DNA from: Candidatus Thorarchaeota archaeon
GTDB taxonomy: Archaea; Asgardarchaeota; Thorarchaeia; Thorarchaeales; Thorarchaeaceae
Direction: 5' to 3'
DNA length: 64,000 nucleotides
Assembly: GCA_011364985.1 (NCBI GenBank)
Contig: RDOC01000002.1
Coordinates: forward strand, 187,538-251,537
The translations under genes and the position numbers were made by a program. The notes under the pieces are model-generated. The model did no database searches and was not told where the DNA came from. It saw nothing but the letters and a program-made list of their open reading frames with translations. Below, piece after piece: positions 52,901-61,691 of the stretch. How positions within the stretch are numbered: the stretch's first letter is position 1; each line of letters starts with the position of its first letter.

Positions 52901-53705
52901 GTGTTATGCGCATCCTTATTGGCATGCCGCAAAACGAAGGAACTGTGATGGGGACGAGGACGCCATAATTCTGGTTCTGGATGCTCTGATTAACTTCTCA
53001 AAGGAGTATCTTCCAGCCGGCCGCGGCAGATTCATGGATGCGCCTCTTGTGCTCTCAGTAATTCTCAACCCTGAGGAAGTTGATGATGAGAGCCACAATA
53101 TTGAGGTATGCACTCGATATCCCGCAGAGTTTTATGAGATGGTGGCGGAGGCAAAACATCCTAGTGCTGCAGAGGGTCTAGTAGATATAGTTTCATCGCG
53201 ACTAGGAAGCGCTGCCCAATACGAAGGACTTGGTTTCACTCATGATACATCATTAATTGACTCGGGTCCTAGGAACTCGAAATACAAACTTCTTGACACT
53301 ATGGCAGAAAAATTGGAGGCTCAATTAGAACTGGCAAGCCTTCTGGATGCTGTTGATTCACGAGATGTTGCTGAACGTGTCCTATCTCATCATTTTATCA
53401 GAGATATCAGAGGTAATCTAAGAGCCTATTCGACCCAGAAAATTCAGTGTAGGAAATGTCATAGTGTTTACAGAAGAATTCCCTTGTCAGGTACTTGTAC
53501 TCGAAAAGACTCAAGAGGAGTCGTTTGTGGAGAGAGTCTAGCTCTCACGGTCAGTGAAAAAAACATCTCAAAGTATCTATCCGTTGCTGAAAAGATGATA
53601 TCTGAACATGATTTGAGCGATTACTTGAAACAGCGTCTCAAGCTGATTAATGCTTCTCTGAACTCGATGTTTGTTTCAGAACAAACCGCTTTTGATAATC
53701 TCTAG
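49989..53705 (+). CDS. polC: DNA polymerase D large subunit DP2
   Basis: A 1238-residue catalytic subunit of the archaeal replicative PolD. The double-psi beta-barrel active site is seen in AKRRNCDGDEDAIILVLDAL and AGRGRFMDAPLVLS; zinc motifs CPDCGETTYKSKCPVCG and CRKCH...CT are present. N-terminal segments (LAGPIRAAGGTETAMTVL, TGTHIRTERPGKGS) are conserved. No intein. The GTG start at 49989 follows a TATA-like ATAAAATAC by about 35 bases, so little leader exists. The small subunit DP1 is not in the window. Confidence 0.96.
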   Translation: MIESEHSLPEHSIGYSLYFKSLNREIERIYEVAESARLKGFDPTTKVEIPPAHDVAARVEVTLGGPVGVAKRIRELSHGGKSREDVAFQVAKEIALGEFGNRKEEVGSALTILKSAESISVPDKDITNAIRIAESVADKAVRVALAILTESITAAPIEGIASVKIRGSGNSRYLAIYLAGPIRAAGGTETAMTVLVADYVRQVLGLPAFVSTEEEIERSLEEVELYGRFANLQYPIYPDMVRTAAAKLPIMLTGDPTEQFEVSGSRDLPRIEDNRVRGGMVLVLNDGVVGRAAKLLKIVKRMNISDWEWLEDLAARTSKAASSEDEESVDKKLGPKQDYLTDVIGGRPVFSHPSNPRGFRLRYGRSRNTGLAGVGVHPATMFLAREFLATGTHIRTERPGKGSIVAPVDTIEGPIVLLKDSSVRQIQTGDEARSLQNNVLRIIYLGDILVALGEFLENNHPLVPSGYCEEWWSHDLEKAWNGLSSAQMKHRLSKSGLSPADVERFIEIPLSNVPTPEQALHLSKKLGIPLHPHYLYRWLACSVAEIRELRKWILTKKKMKQSPDGDRLHLPVHKKFKGILEKLGIAHEITGKRGSIVLSDCPGTILAQLGSVSSFPKKAEDALAALNECSEVILRDKLGFAIGARMGRPEKAEERKMHPPVQVLFPVGRKMSTERNMEKIARSSEQNSDQVLLESYFQDDENKESDEGNEGTKADDIEAALVFMDKKDTTLELVNRTCPDCGETTYKSKCPVCGAHTKVQRWCSQEGCGLPVDDSSEQCPHKHDPNLVQSTRKIQVDIRSLLEEAKSEVDEPHAYNVRAVLGLTNKLKIPEYLGKGILRAKHDVYCYRDGTARFDVTDAPLTHFKPYEVGVSITKLHKMGYLVDYDGEPLVSENQILELKVQDIIVPENGGDYLVRVGRFVDDCLEKIYGLERYYNFKSLDDIVGQLVVGLAPHTSAGIIGRIVGFTNASVCYAHPYWHAAKRRNCDGDEDAIILVLDALINFSKEYLPAGRGRFMDAPLVLSVILNPEEVDDESHNIEVCTRYPAEFYEMVAEAKHPSAAEGLVDIVSSRLGSAAQYEGLGFTHDTSLIDSGPRNSKYKLLDTMAEKLEAQLELASLLDAVDSRDVAERVLSHHFIRDIRGNLRAYSTQKIQCRKCHSVYRRIPLSGTCTRKDSRGVVCGESLALTVSEKNISKYLSVAEKMISEHDLSDYLKQRLKLINASLNSMFVSEQTAFDNL

Positions 53706-53718
53706 CCGCGTTAGACTC

Positions 53719-54573
53719 CTATTCGTATTCCAACGCAGCCAACTTCATGAGGTCGATGTCTTCAATCATTCCAATAAGACCGCCCGTCGCAGAAAGTACT
53801 GGAGCCTGGTCAATATCATTCTTTCTAAAAATCCTGACACATTCAGGAATTGTGGTGACTTCACTGGCACTGATAAGATTCTTCGTCATTTTTTCTTTTA
53901 CTGGGTTATTTGGAAGTCGGAGTAGCTTCTTGGTTACAACTAGGAAATCTTTTGAATCCCAGCTCCACTCAACAGTGGTTTCTGTCCCACTATATGTCTT
54001 TGAGATGTTGTTTTCGACCTCGACTTCTGAGAGGCGTATGAAATCACTTACAGTAATCATTCCTGTCACTCCACCACTTTGATTAAGGATTACAAGTGCA
54101 TTTCTATGCGCCATTTCCATTATCATATAGGCTAGTGGCAAGGGAGTCTCTTCCCAAGCACCAGTAATCTCTCTTCGAACGAATTCTCTAATGGGTGTGT
54201 CCACGAATTTCTCATTTTCTTCGAGTACCGCACCCAATATGTCGGGAATAGAGACAAGCCCAGCCAATTCTTCATTTTCAACGACCGGAAGACGTCTGAA
54301 CCCCTTCTCTATTATCATTCTAATTGCTGTCTTAATGTGAGTCCTCGGAGTGACCGAAACGGGATCTCTGACCATGAGCATTGCCAGCTGGGTTTCATCA
54401 GCCTTCTTCAGAAGGTCACTCCTGGTGACCATTCCGACAAGTTTCTTGGTACCCTTCTTTACAACTGGAATACCATTGATTTGTTTCTCAGCCATTAACT
54501 GAAGTACATCGTCTCTCGTGCCTGGCACTGATATATATGCCACGTCGGACTGCATGCATTCGCTAACCTTCAT
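53719..54573 (-). CDS. Four-CBS-domain protein
   Basis: 284 residues made of four CBS motifs (for example PVVKKGTKKLVGMVTRSDLL, RRLPVVENEELAGLVSIPDI, GGVTGMITVSDFIRL, GGLIGMIEDIDLMKL). CBS pairs bind adenine nucleotides or SAM and act as energy or metabolite sensors. No catalytic domain is attached; the target is unknown. Confidence 0.85.
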   Translation of the reverse strand: MKVSECMQSDVAYISVPGTRDDVLQLMAEKQINGIPVVKKGTKKLVGMVTRSDLLKKADETQLAMLMVRDPVSVTPRTHIKTAIRMIIEKGFRRLPVVENEELAGLVSIPDILGAVLEENEKFVDTPIREFVRREITGAWEETPLPLAYMIMEMAHRNALVILNQSGGVTGMITVSDFIRLSEVEVENNISKTYSGTETTVEWSWDSKDFLVVTKKLLRLPNNPVKEKMTKNLISASEVTTIPECVRIFRKNDIDQAPVLSATGGLIGMIEDIDLMKLAALEYE

Positions 54574-54748
54574 TGTTTATATCACTCCGGTTTCTTAGAA
54601 ATGACTTCGTAGAGCTTTCAGCCTTACATATGAGCCCATGTGGATTTCTTGACTAATTAAAAAATGACATGGGACCATACGAACCTTTGGTCTTTACCTT
54701 TAAAACATTGGTGGAACTCTGTTCATGACACGGAAAGGCATTCAATCA

Positions 54749-55309
54749 TCACCATGGATTTCTCTTAAGACCAAGTAGGTATCCCAAAGCGTTGCTGATC
54801 CAGTGAATTGCCAATGTAACCAGGATTAAGATTACAACAAAGATTGGTTCTGGTTGTAAAACAGGATACGCAAAAAGAAGCCCCATAATCATGAAACCAA
54901 GTTGGTCCAGCATCGGTGACGGGGCGCCGCTTTCAAGATTGATTCTCCTTTTCAAGAAGGATCCAAAAATATCGCCTATCAATGCCCCCAAGGAGAGAAG
55001 TACTGCTGAGGGAATCGTCATGAATAACACGTACTCCATATTGGAGGTCACCTTAACAAACTGAGCCAACAAAGGAAGCAAGTGAGGAGCGATCATGTTC
55101 TGACTTACGCCAGTCAAAATGCCAAAGAATACGCCTGCAAGGAAACCACGAATTGTTTTGCCATCACCTAGTAACCTTCTCCCATCTCGAAGAGTTCTTC
55201 CTCCGTCAATGGACTGCCCACCACCAAAGATCACTGGTGTTGCATTGGCAATCCACGCAGGCAATCCAAGCCAAACTGCTAATTCTAACATGGCTAAAGC
55301 TTCAAACAT
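54749..55309 (-). CDS. carS: CDP-archaeol synthase
   Basis: A 186-residue membrane protein of the CarS/DUF46 family: FGGGQSIDGGRTLRDGRRL, GDGKTIRGFLAGVFFG and LKRRINLESGAPSPMLDQLG, with four or five membrane helices. It activates archaetidic acid with CTP, a late step of archaeal phospholipid synthesis, complementing the G1P dehydrogenase and mevalonate genes in the window. Confidence 0.92.
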   Translation of the reverse strand: MFEALAMLELAVWLGLPAWIANATPVIFGGGQSIDGGRTLRDGRRLLGDGKTIRGFLAGVFFGILTGVSQNMIAPHLLPLLAQFVKVTSNMEYVLFMTIPSAVLLSLGALIGDIFGSFLKRRINLESGAPSPMLDQLGFMIMGLLFAYPVLQPEPIFVVILILVTLAIHWISNALGYLLGLKRNPW

Positions 55310-55341
55310 CGGCGCAGCTCCAATTCAAGCACCAGATAGTG

Positions 55342-56064
55342 TCACATTTCACTGTTTCCCTTGGATGCTTGTTCGGTTTGCAAGCCTCTTTCCGTTATAT
55401 AGAGGACACATTTCTTTGGTTCGCCTCCCGGCCTTGTTCTAATCAAAACTCGTTCTCCTGTGGCTCGTCCAATGTTTATTCTCAATACGTAGTCTGCCCA
55501 ATAATCGAGTATATTCTCCGCTACGGGTTCTATATCCACTACGCCATCTATTCTAGACCGAACTTGATTGAGTACTACAACAGCTATATCTTTCTGTTGA
55601 GACAACCCTTTCAATATGCCCGTTTGTCGGTTCAATTCACGATGGTTCGAGTAATTAGTCTTCTGATCATCAAGGACTGACCGATACAACCTAGTAAGAG
55701 TATCAATCACAACAAGTCTGGTCCCTTCCTTAGCATATAACTCAACATCATCAATTAGGGCAGCCTGTTCTTGAAAACTCCTTGGCACAAGAATTCGAAA
55801 TTTCTCCTTCAGCTCATCATATGATTGTCCTGATACTTGTTCCAATCTCTCAACTGGTGACGCCGCTTCAGTGTTAATGTACACAGTATCAATATCCATT
55901 CGGCAAGCAGAACCTGCAAACTGCAAGGCAACCGTAGTCTTTCCTGAAGCGGCTTCTCCATAGATATGGATCAACTGCCCCGTAGGGAGTCCTCCACCAA
56001 AAAGCCGGTCTAGCAGAGAAACACCTGACGGAAGAATCAAATTGCTCTTCACCACTCTCAACAT
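55342..56064 (-). CDS. radB: RadB recombinase paralog
   Basis: 240 residues of RecA/RadA core: Walker A GEAASGKTTVALQFAG, Walker B RLVVIDTLTRLY, and the C-terminal core TGERVLIRTRPGGEPK. The N-terminal helix-hairpin-helix domain of RadA is lacking, as expected for RadB, which modulates recombination with RadA and Hjc. Confidence 0.9.
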   Translation of the reverse strand: MLRVVKSNLILPSGVSLLDRLFGGGLPTGQLIHIYGEAASGKTTVALQFAGSACRMDIDTVYINTEAASPVERLEQVSGQSYDELKEKFRILVPRSFQEQAALIDDVELYAKEGTRLVVIDTLTRLYRSVLDDQKTNYSNHRELNRQTGILKGLSQQKDIAVVVLNQVRSRIDGVVDIEPVAENILDYWADYVLRINIGRATGERVLIRTRPGGEPKKCVLYITERGLQTEQASKGNSEM

Positions 56065-56104
56065 GTCATTTGGGAAGTGATAAGGCTAACTCAGGAGTAT
56101 AACA

Positions 56105-56863
56105 ATGATTAGATATGATGTGGCAATATGCACAGACAATCCAAAGCTCATCTATCTTATTGTTGAACTGGTCAAGAAGCTGGATCTTAGCTTTGTCATT
56201 TGTAGAACAGACGATTTCAGATCTGATGCATCCCGAGTCATAGTAACAACACATGATGATGGAGCACATTTTGATAATCGTGTTGTCATCGTAGGACCTA
56301 ATTTCGAGCCTGAATTCACGATAATCGCGATTATGACGAAACTGCTGAACATACGACCTCCTTTCGAGTTTGTTGTCGGTGTCGACCCAGGTATGCAATA
56401 TGGTCTGGCCTTGGTTGCAAATGGGAACACAATTCACTCAAAAGCGATGCAATCGCCGCATGCCGCCGCACGCAGTACCTTCCTTTGGGGTGAATACATC
56501 TCCAAGGAATTCCAATCAGAAATGACAATTCGTGTAGGTACTGGTTCCCGCCTTTATTCTGTGCTTTATCTTCGAGCAATCCTTGATGAGGGAATTTCGA
56601 TGCCTATTGAGCTTGTTGATGAGAGGCATACCACCTTTGTTGGAGAATCCGACAAATCCTCTGCAGTTCTAATCGCATTGCGAAATGGGCGTGAACTCAC
56701 AAGTAATGACCTGCTTTTGGATGTCAAAACAGGATACATAAGATCAATCAAGCATTTCGCAAATAGACTTACCAATGGGAAAAGAGTCTTGTCGACTTCA
56801 GAAGCGGGCGCTATTATATCTGGTCAGTTATCTATTGACCATCTTCTGTTTGATTCTGGTTAG
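56105..56863 (+). CDS. RuvC/RuvX-like RNase H-fold protein with unknown N-terminal domain
   Basis: 252 residues. From about residue 88 it resembles the YqgF/RuvX branch of RNase H-fold nucleases: VVGVDPGMQYGLALV (Asp94), ELVDERHTT (Glu173) and SDKSSAVLIALRNG (Asp183) match the D-E-D triad of RuvX (vDERlTT is its hallmark). The first 85 residues form a separate alpha/beta domain I do not recognise. It lies between radB and an XPD-like helicase gene, pointing to DNA repair or rRNA/junction processing. Confidence 0.65.
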   Translation: MIRYDVAICTDNPKLIYLIVELVKKLDLSFVICRTDDFRSDASRVIVTTHDDGAHFDNRVVIVGPNFEPEFTIIAIMTKLLNIRPPFEFVVGVDPGMQYGLALVANGNTIHSKAMQSPHAAARSTFLWGEYISKEFQSEMTIRVGTGSRLYSVLYLRAILDEGISMPIELVDERHTTFVGESDKSSAVLIALRNGRELTSNDLLLDVKTGYIRSIKHFANRLTNGKRVLSTSEAGAIISGQLSIDHLLFDSG

Positions 56864-58788
56864 ATGGCAAAGAAGGCTTGTATTTGCTGTGCAATCATGT
56901 CGGGATTGTCTGGTACTACTTGAACGATTTCATCAATCCAAGAGGGCATGAACCTGCGGAGATAGGGTGTCGCAAAACGTTGATCCAATAGCACTATCAC
57001 TCCCTTGTCATCCAGTCTTCTGACTGGTCTTCCTGCAGCCTGAATGGCTCTAGTCATTGCAGGAAGTACGTAGGCATAATCTCTTCCTTTCTGGTTGAAA
57101 CGATAATCGTAGTATTTTATGAGAGCTTCGCCACGTGGAGTGGGTCTAGCATAAGGTACTCCCACAACAATGACGCTTTCCATTGTGGGTCCAGGAAAAT
57201 CTCCTCCCTCCGAATTCCGGCCCCCTTGAACGCCCAAGAGAACTGCTCTCTCCCTTGCCCCCATTCTCTTGAAATCTTCTACCATCCTATCGTTTTCGGA
57301 GCCTTTCATGTTAGGTCTTTCTTGGAATAATTTCATTTTCAGACGGCTCTGGAGTCCAACTTTCAGGAGTTCCTCTGCAATACCATAACTAGTCGTAAAG
57401 ATGCCAGTGTTACCGGGGGTTGCATGTGCCACTGCAACACAGTGATTCACCATTCGTTCAAACATATCCTCGGTTCTAGCTGAATAAGATGTATCCAAGT
57501 TCTCAATTATGAAACAAAGTCTGTTCTGTGCTGAGAATGGATTGCTAAAAGATTGCATCAGTGTTTCTTGCCCCAAACCTAGCATTTCCGAATATGCAGC
57601 TAATGGAGAAATCGTACCAGAAACAGCTACGGAGCTGTGAATCATCCTAAGAATAGGGCTAGTAACCACTGTCGGATCAAGTGCTACTAGGTCAAGCGAG
57701 ATTCTTCGACTATCACCAGGCTTGACACTTGATGCAAGAAAGAATGCGTAGTCATCTTGATCTACCAGTTCCATCCATCTCAGCATGAAATCAGCCACCC
57801 GATAGATCGAAGACCTCGGAAACTTGCCTGCTTTCAAGAGGCCTCGCTTGATCTTGTATCCTAAGTCCTTCATATGTGCAAGAATATTCATGTGTTCATC
57901 CAAATCAGATAGATGAAATGCATAGTCATAGATAGACTTGGGACCCACAATGATTTCATCATTTGCCCCAAGACCTGACGCCTGCTCGAGAATACTTTTC
58001 GCAAGTCCCCTACAAAACTCCTTGGAGGGTGTATCGTTGTAAGTAGTTGCCTCACGCATTGCTTGTCTAACTGAACCCACAGTCAGAGAGTCGCTAGCAG
58101 AGTCAAGAGCTGTAGATGGAACATTATGTGCCTCATCCTGTACCAATACTACTTTTCCCATAGGTGTTTCAAGTTCCGGAAGGAATGCCTCAAGAATCCA
58201 AGGGTCAAAGACATACAAGTATGATAGAGCAACAACATCTACGACCTTGGCAAGTTTCTTTGCCAGTTCATATGGACAAAGAGATCTTGCCTTTGCTATT
58301 TCGACTATGTCAAGTGCAGTCAGCACCTTCCCGGGCATCTCCTCCAGTAGGTCGGCTGGGGAACCAGCTTGTTTCAGATTCTCATAGAAGACGCAGCGGC
58401 CGCTTGTCTTGAGATGGCCACAGACCTCGCTAATTGGTGCCACTAGGTCAGCGTTCTCCAAGACAAATTGATTAACGCACATATGTTTTCTTCCACGAAA
58501 TGATATACCGCTTACGTTCCTCTTATCCGACATAGATCCCATTTCTTCCACTACTCGGTCAAGTTGCCTATGAGTACGAGCACAATAGAGGACCTTGCCT
58601 TCTCTTTCTTTGATCCAAGGGAGAACTCCTGACAGAGTAGCACACGTTTTTCCAAAGCCATTAGGCGCTTCAGCACATATGTTCGTCCCAGCTCTCACTG
58701 CTTCTTCAATTCTGGCCATCATCTCATCTTGACCCTTCCTCGGCGTAGAATATGGAAAAAAGTCAGCGAAGCTTGATCTTGAAATCAT
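56860..58788 (-). CDS. Rad3/XPD-family DNA helicase with Fe-S cluster
   Basis: 642 residues: Walker A EAPNGFGKTCATLSG, motif II VQDEAHNVP (DEAH), and motif VI AIQAAGRPVRRLDDKG. Four cysteines between motifs Ia and II (HMCVNQF, VCGHLKTSGRC, SLCPYELA) would hold the [4Fe-4S] cluster typical of XPD, FancJ and DinG. A 5'-3' helicase for nucleotide excision repair or similar. Its 3' end overlaps the RuvX-like gene by four bases on the opposite strand. Confidence 0.9.
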   Translation of the reverse strand: MISRSSFADFFPYSTPRKGQDEMMARIEEAVRAGTNICAEAPNGFGKTCATLSGVLPWIKEREGKVLYCARTHRQLDRVVEEMGSMSDKRNVSGISFRGRKHMCVNQFVLENADLVAPISEVCGHLKTSGRCVFYENLKQAGSPADLLEEMPGKVLTALDIVEIAKARSLCPYELAKKLAKVVDVVALSYLYVFDPWILEAFLPELETPMGKVVLVQDEAHNVPSTALDSASDSLTVGSVRQAMREATTYNDTPSKEFCRGLAKSILEQASGLGANDEIIVGPKSIYDYAFHLSDLDEHMNILAHMKDLGYKIKRGLLKAGKFPRSSIYRVADFMLRWMELVDQDDYAFFLASSVKPGDSRRISLDLVALDPTVVTSPILRMIHSSVAVSGTISPLAAYSEMLGLGQETLMQSFSNPFSAQNRLCFIIENLDTSYSARTEDMFERMVNHCVAVAHATPGNTGIFTTSYGIAEELLKVGLQSRLKMKLFQERPNMKGSENDRMVEDFKRMGARERAVLLGVQGGRNSEGGDFPGPTMESVIVVGVPYARPTPRGEALIKYYDYRFNQKGRDYAYVLPAMTRAIQAAGRPVRRLDDKGVIVLLDQRFATPYLRRFMPSWIDEIVQVVPDNPDMIAQQIQAFFAI

Positions 58789-58902
58789 GTGTCCCTCATA
58801 AACCGAATTGGTGGTTGCCTGATAACACTGTTGTTTGGTCCCAGATGAGGTATTTCGGCAAGGATATATTCTTCCCGCTTTTCTGGTTTCACAGGTGGTA
58901 TC

Positions 58903-59247
58903 ATGGAATTCTCAGACATTAGACAGTTCGAACTAGACACCTCCCGTGGCAAAGTCAGGGTTCGCGTCATGGAGTTTGAAAATGGCCAGCTCTTCCTTCT
59001 CTCCGACTCCGAGAAGTTTCGTCTAGGCCTTACAGCAATTGCGATTCCTCCTGGTCAAGGTAGGGCTGAACCAACCTCTACTGGCTTCTTATCGGCTGGC
59101 ATTGACTCAGCACATATCCGAACAATCGCAGAGCGTGTTTCGTCTTGGGTCGGGCAGACATGTATGATAGTCGCCGCTGTGGGTACCATAGATCAGCCCT
59201 ATATGCTTGAGCTTCTGACCTCTCTCAAGGAACATATTCTTTCTTGA
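58903..59247 (+). CDS. Small conserved protein, possible PAC4-like proteasome assembly chaperone
   Basis: 114 residues. The pattern LTAIAIPPGQ...PTSTGFLS...IRTIAERVSSWVGQTCMIV...LELLTSLKEHI resembles the eukaryotic proteasome assembly chaperone 4 fold (an ST-L motif, a helix with a conserved Arg, then VFVSYN-like strand and a final helix). Similarity is by eye only. An alternative is an unrelated small alpha/beta protein. It overlaps the next minus-strand gene by 23 bases at its end. Confidence 0.45.
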   Translation: MEFSDIRQFELDTSRGKVRVRVMEFENGQLFLLSDSEKFRLGLTAIAIPPGQGRAEPTSTGFLSAGIDSAHIRTIAERVSSWVGQTCMIVAAVGTIDQPYMLELLTSLKEHILS

Positions 59248-59449
59248 TTGCTTCTATAACCTCAGCGACCCATATCCCAGTGCCTTCGGCTTTCAGTACT
59301 CCCTCAAGATAGTCGTGCCACTGCATACTGCCATATGCCTTTTCCCATCTATCAAACATCTTCCTAAGTTCTTCATAGGCGTTTTGATGATATCTACAAA
59401 ACCTATGCTCTTCTTGTATGGGTCTGCCACATATTATGCAACTGGTCAT
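59225..59449 (-). CDS. Small zinc-finger protein coupled to topoisomerase
   Basis: 74 residues starting MTSCIICGRPIQEEHRFCRYH, a CxxC...CxxH zinc knuckle, then a helical C-terminus. The ATG overlaps the topoisomerase stop by four bases (ATGA); a longer reading from 59608 lies inside the topoisomerase gene and is rejected. Probably co-translated with it. Confidence 0.72.
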   Translation of the reverse strand: MTSCIICGRPIQEEHRFCRYHQNAYEELRKMFDRWEKAYGSMQWHDYLEGVLKAEGTGIWVAEVIEAIKKEYVP

Positions 59450-61605
59450 TTTTCTTCCTCTTCCGAATACCCAGATGACTTCTCTCTCTTCTGGTGCAAT
59501 GTCTTGAGGTCTTCCTGGCGTCCTGGGCACACAGCCCAATTGATACAAGTTTCCCATACTCGTCTGGATGAGATGACCTTGATCATCTGATGTGAGCAGT
59601 ACGGACACTGCTTCTCAAGCGGTATGATTCTTCCTTTCTGCGGAAGTGGAAAAGTCTGGTCGCATTTTTCTTCCTTGTACTGCGAACAACCAATGAATCT
59701 CTTTCCTGTCTTCGGCGACTTGATTATGGAGAGAGTTCCTACACCACATTTTGGGCAGGGCCCTATCTCTTCACTTGCTTGCCAATAGCCTTGAAGACCC
59801 TTGACAAGATCTTCTCCAATCTCATCTTCATGTTCTCGAAAGGCTCTCAGTATTTCATCTAGTTCTCTCTTCGCCAGTGACAAAGCTTTCTCTCTGTCGC
59901 CAGTCCCCTCCTGAATATGTTCCATCTCCGTTTCAAGATTCCGCGTAAACTCAGCTGACAGGATTGCGGGCACATGTGACTCCAGTGTTTCATAGAGTGC
60001 ATAGCCCAGAGATGACAATTCAAAGCTGCTAGCGAGTGTATAGCCTCGAGATTGAGCAGAATCCACGATTGATGCTCTAGTCGCCTTGGTGCCCAAACCC
60101 TTTTTCTCAAGAAGCTTCAATAGACTTGATGGGTTGTAATGTGCTGGCGGCGCCGAATACCGATTATCTGCTGCAATAGAAGTTATCTTGAAACTGTCCC
60201 CTTCCTTTATCGATGGAAGTGTCCTTTCATTGTTTTTGACGTATGGTCCGTAAACCACTATCCATCCTTCTCTAATTATCTTCATTCCTCGCAGATAGAA
60301 TAGATGATCATCCGCCTTGAGGTTTGCTCGCAAGAATTCCTTTATCGAAGGTTCATAGAACAATCCAAGAAACCTACGAACCACAAGATCATACACTTTG
60401 AACTCGGAGGGTGTTAGTCTTCTTTCAGGTTTCTTTCCTGTTGGGTAGATTGCAGGATGAGCAGGGTCATCCTTTGGACCTTGTACAGGTTCAGGTATTC
60501 CTCTTGAGAGAATATTCATTGCATATTGCCTATACGCGGTTTCCCTTAGCTCTTCAAGAATCTCCCTAAGATCAATGCCCAGTGGCAGCTTCTGACTATT
60601 TGTTCTCGGATATGATATCAGTGCGTCCAAGTACAGCTTCTGAGCAATGGAGAGCGTCCTACTTGGTTTAAAGCCGAAATACCGATAACTCTCAGACTGC
60701 AGACCACTCAGATTGAAAGGTATAGGGGCAGTCTGTTTCTGTTTCTTACTCAAAATCGACTCAACTCTCAAATCCCTTCCTTGAAGTTCATCAGCAATTC
60801 TTTGGGCGTCCTCTTTCAGGTCTAGTCTTTTCTTATGGTATTCAAGTTCGAGTTCTTTACCATTATGACCTGCCTTTGCACTTATTACCCAGAAGGGTAT
60901 CGGTACGAACTTCTTGATTTTCTGATCATTTTCTGCCAAGAAAGCTAACGTGGGCCCCTGTACTCTCCCGGTCGAAACAATCCTAAACCACCCTGCAGCC
61001 TTCTTCACTGAGAGTGTTAGAGCTCTCGTAAGATTAATTCCATAAAGCCAGTCGATCTCATGACGTGCATGACCCGCTTCAATCATTGGAAAATCCAGTT
61101 GTTGGGATAAATTCTCGTACGCGTGCTCTAGTTCCTTTTTCGTGAGTGTTGAGAATATCATCCTCTTTGCATTGTCTGGGTTCACCCTGCAACCATACTT
61201 CAGAGTGAGATACCCGATGAGGCTGCCTTCAATGTCAAAATCAGTAGCTACAACAAATGAATCAGCATCCTTGGCCAGTTTCCTAATTAAGTTGATTATG
61301 GGTTCTATCTTGGAGGCTTTCTTGTCAACCTCATATTTCGGAACCCATTCCGTTTCAAAACGTGGGTAAGTCCATCCCTTTTCTGTCTGACGTAATTCGA
61401 AGAGATGACCCAGAGCATATGCAACAATAAGCGTATCTCCATTGCGTTCGCATTCGAAATAAGATGCTGATTTGCTCTTTGTTTCTCTGAGATTTCCGTT
61501 TTGATCAAGTGCTTCAGCTATTCTCCTTGCAGCAGTTGGCTTCTCTGAGATTATCATGACCTTCGACAGCTTCCGTCGCCTCGCATTGAAATCTGTGGAC
61601 ATCAT
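59446..61605 (-). CDS. topA: DNA topoisomerase I (type IA)
   Basis: 719 residues: Toprim domain at the start (VMIISEKPTAARRIAEAL, VATDFDIEGSLIGYL), catalytic tyrosine in DALISYPRTNSQKLP, and C-terminal zinc ribbons CPKCGVGTL...CSQYKEEKC and CPYCSHQMI...CINWAVC. Relaxes negative supercoils through a 5'-phosphotyrosine intermediate. Typical of archaeal TopA/Top3-like enzymes; no reverse gyrase helicase domain. Confidence 0.93.
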   Translation of the reverse strand: MMSTDFNARRRKLSKVMIISEKPTAARRIAEALDQNGNLRETKSKSASYFECERNGDTLIVAYALGHLFELRQTEKGWTYPRFETEWVPKYEVDKKASKIEPIINLIRKLAKDADSFVVATDFDIEGSLIGYLTLKYGCRVNPDNAKRMIFSTLTKKELEHAYENLSQQLDFPMIEAGHARHEIDWLYGINLTRALTLSVKKAAGWFRIVSTGRVQGPTLAFLAENDQKIKKFVPIPFWVISAKAGHNGKELELEYHKKRLDLKEDAQRIADELQGRDLRVESILSKKQKQTAPIPFNLSGLQSESYRYFGFKPSRTLSIAQKLYLDALISYPRTNSQKLPLGIDLREILEELRETAYRQYAMNILSRGIPEPVQGPKDDPAHPAIYPTGKKPERRLTPSEFKVYDLVVRRFLGLFYEPSIKEFLRANLKADDHLFYLRGMKIIREGWIVVYGPYVKNNERTLPSIKEGDSFKITSIAADNRYSAPPAHYNPSSLLKLLEKKGLGTKATRASIVDSAQSRGYTLASSFELSSLGYALYETLESHVPAILSAEFTRNLETEMEHIQEGTGDREKALSLAKRELDEILRAFREHEDEIGEDLVKGLQGYWQASEEIGPCPKCGVGTLSIIKSPKTGKRFIGCSQYKEEKCDQTFPLPQKGRIIPLEKQCPYCSHQMIKVISSRRVWETCINWAVCPGRQEDLKTLHQKREKSSGYSEEEEK

Positions 61606-61691
61606 CTGATAAATGACGAGTAGTACGACCTTTCATGCCACGATAGTCTTAAAAGCAGACTGCAAAACCTGCCGTTTAGAGGTCTGGTATT

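Noticed and set aside
49989..53705. Inteins in DP2 (and in aIF5B at 24184-25980).
   Set aside because: Protein motifs run continuously through the usual intein sites and the lengths are normal.
59225..59608. 127-codon version of the zinc-finger gene.
   Set aside because: The extra 53 residues lie within the topoisomerase C-terminus; the ATG overlapping its stop is the natural start.
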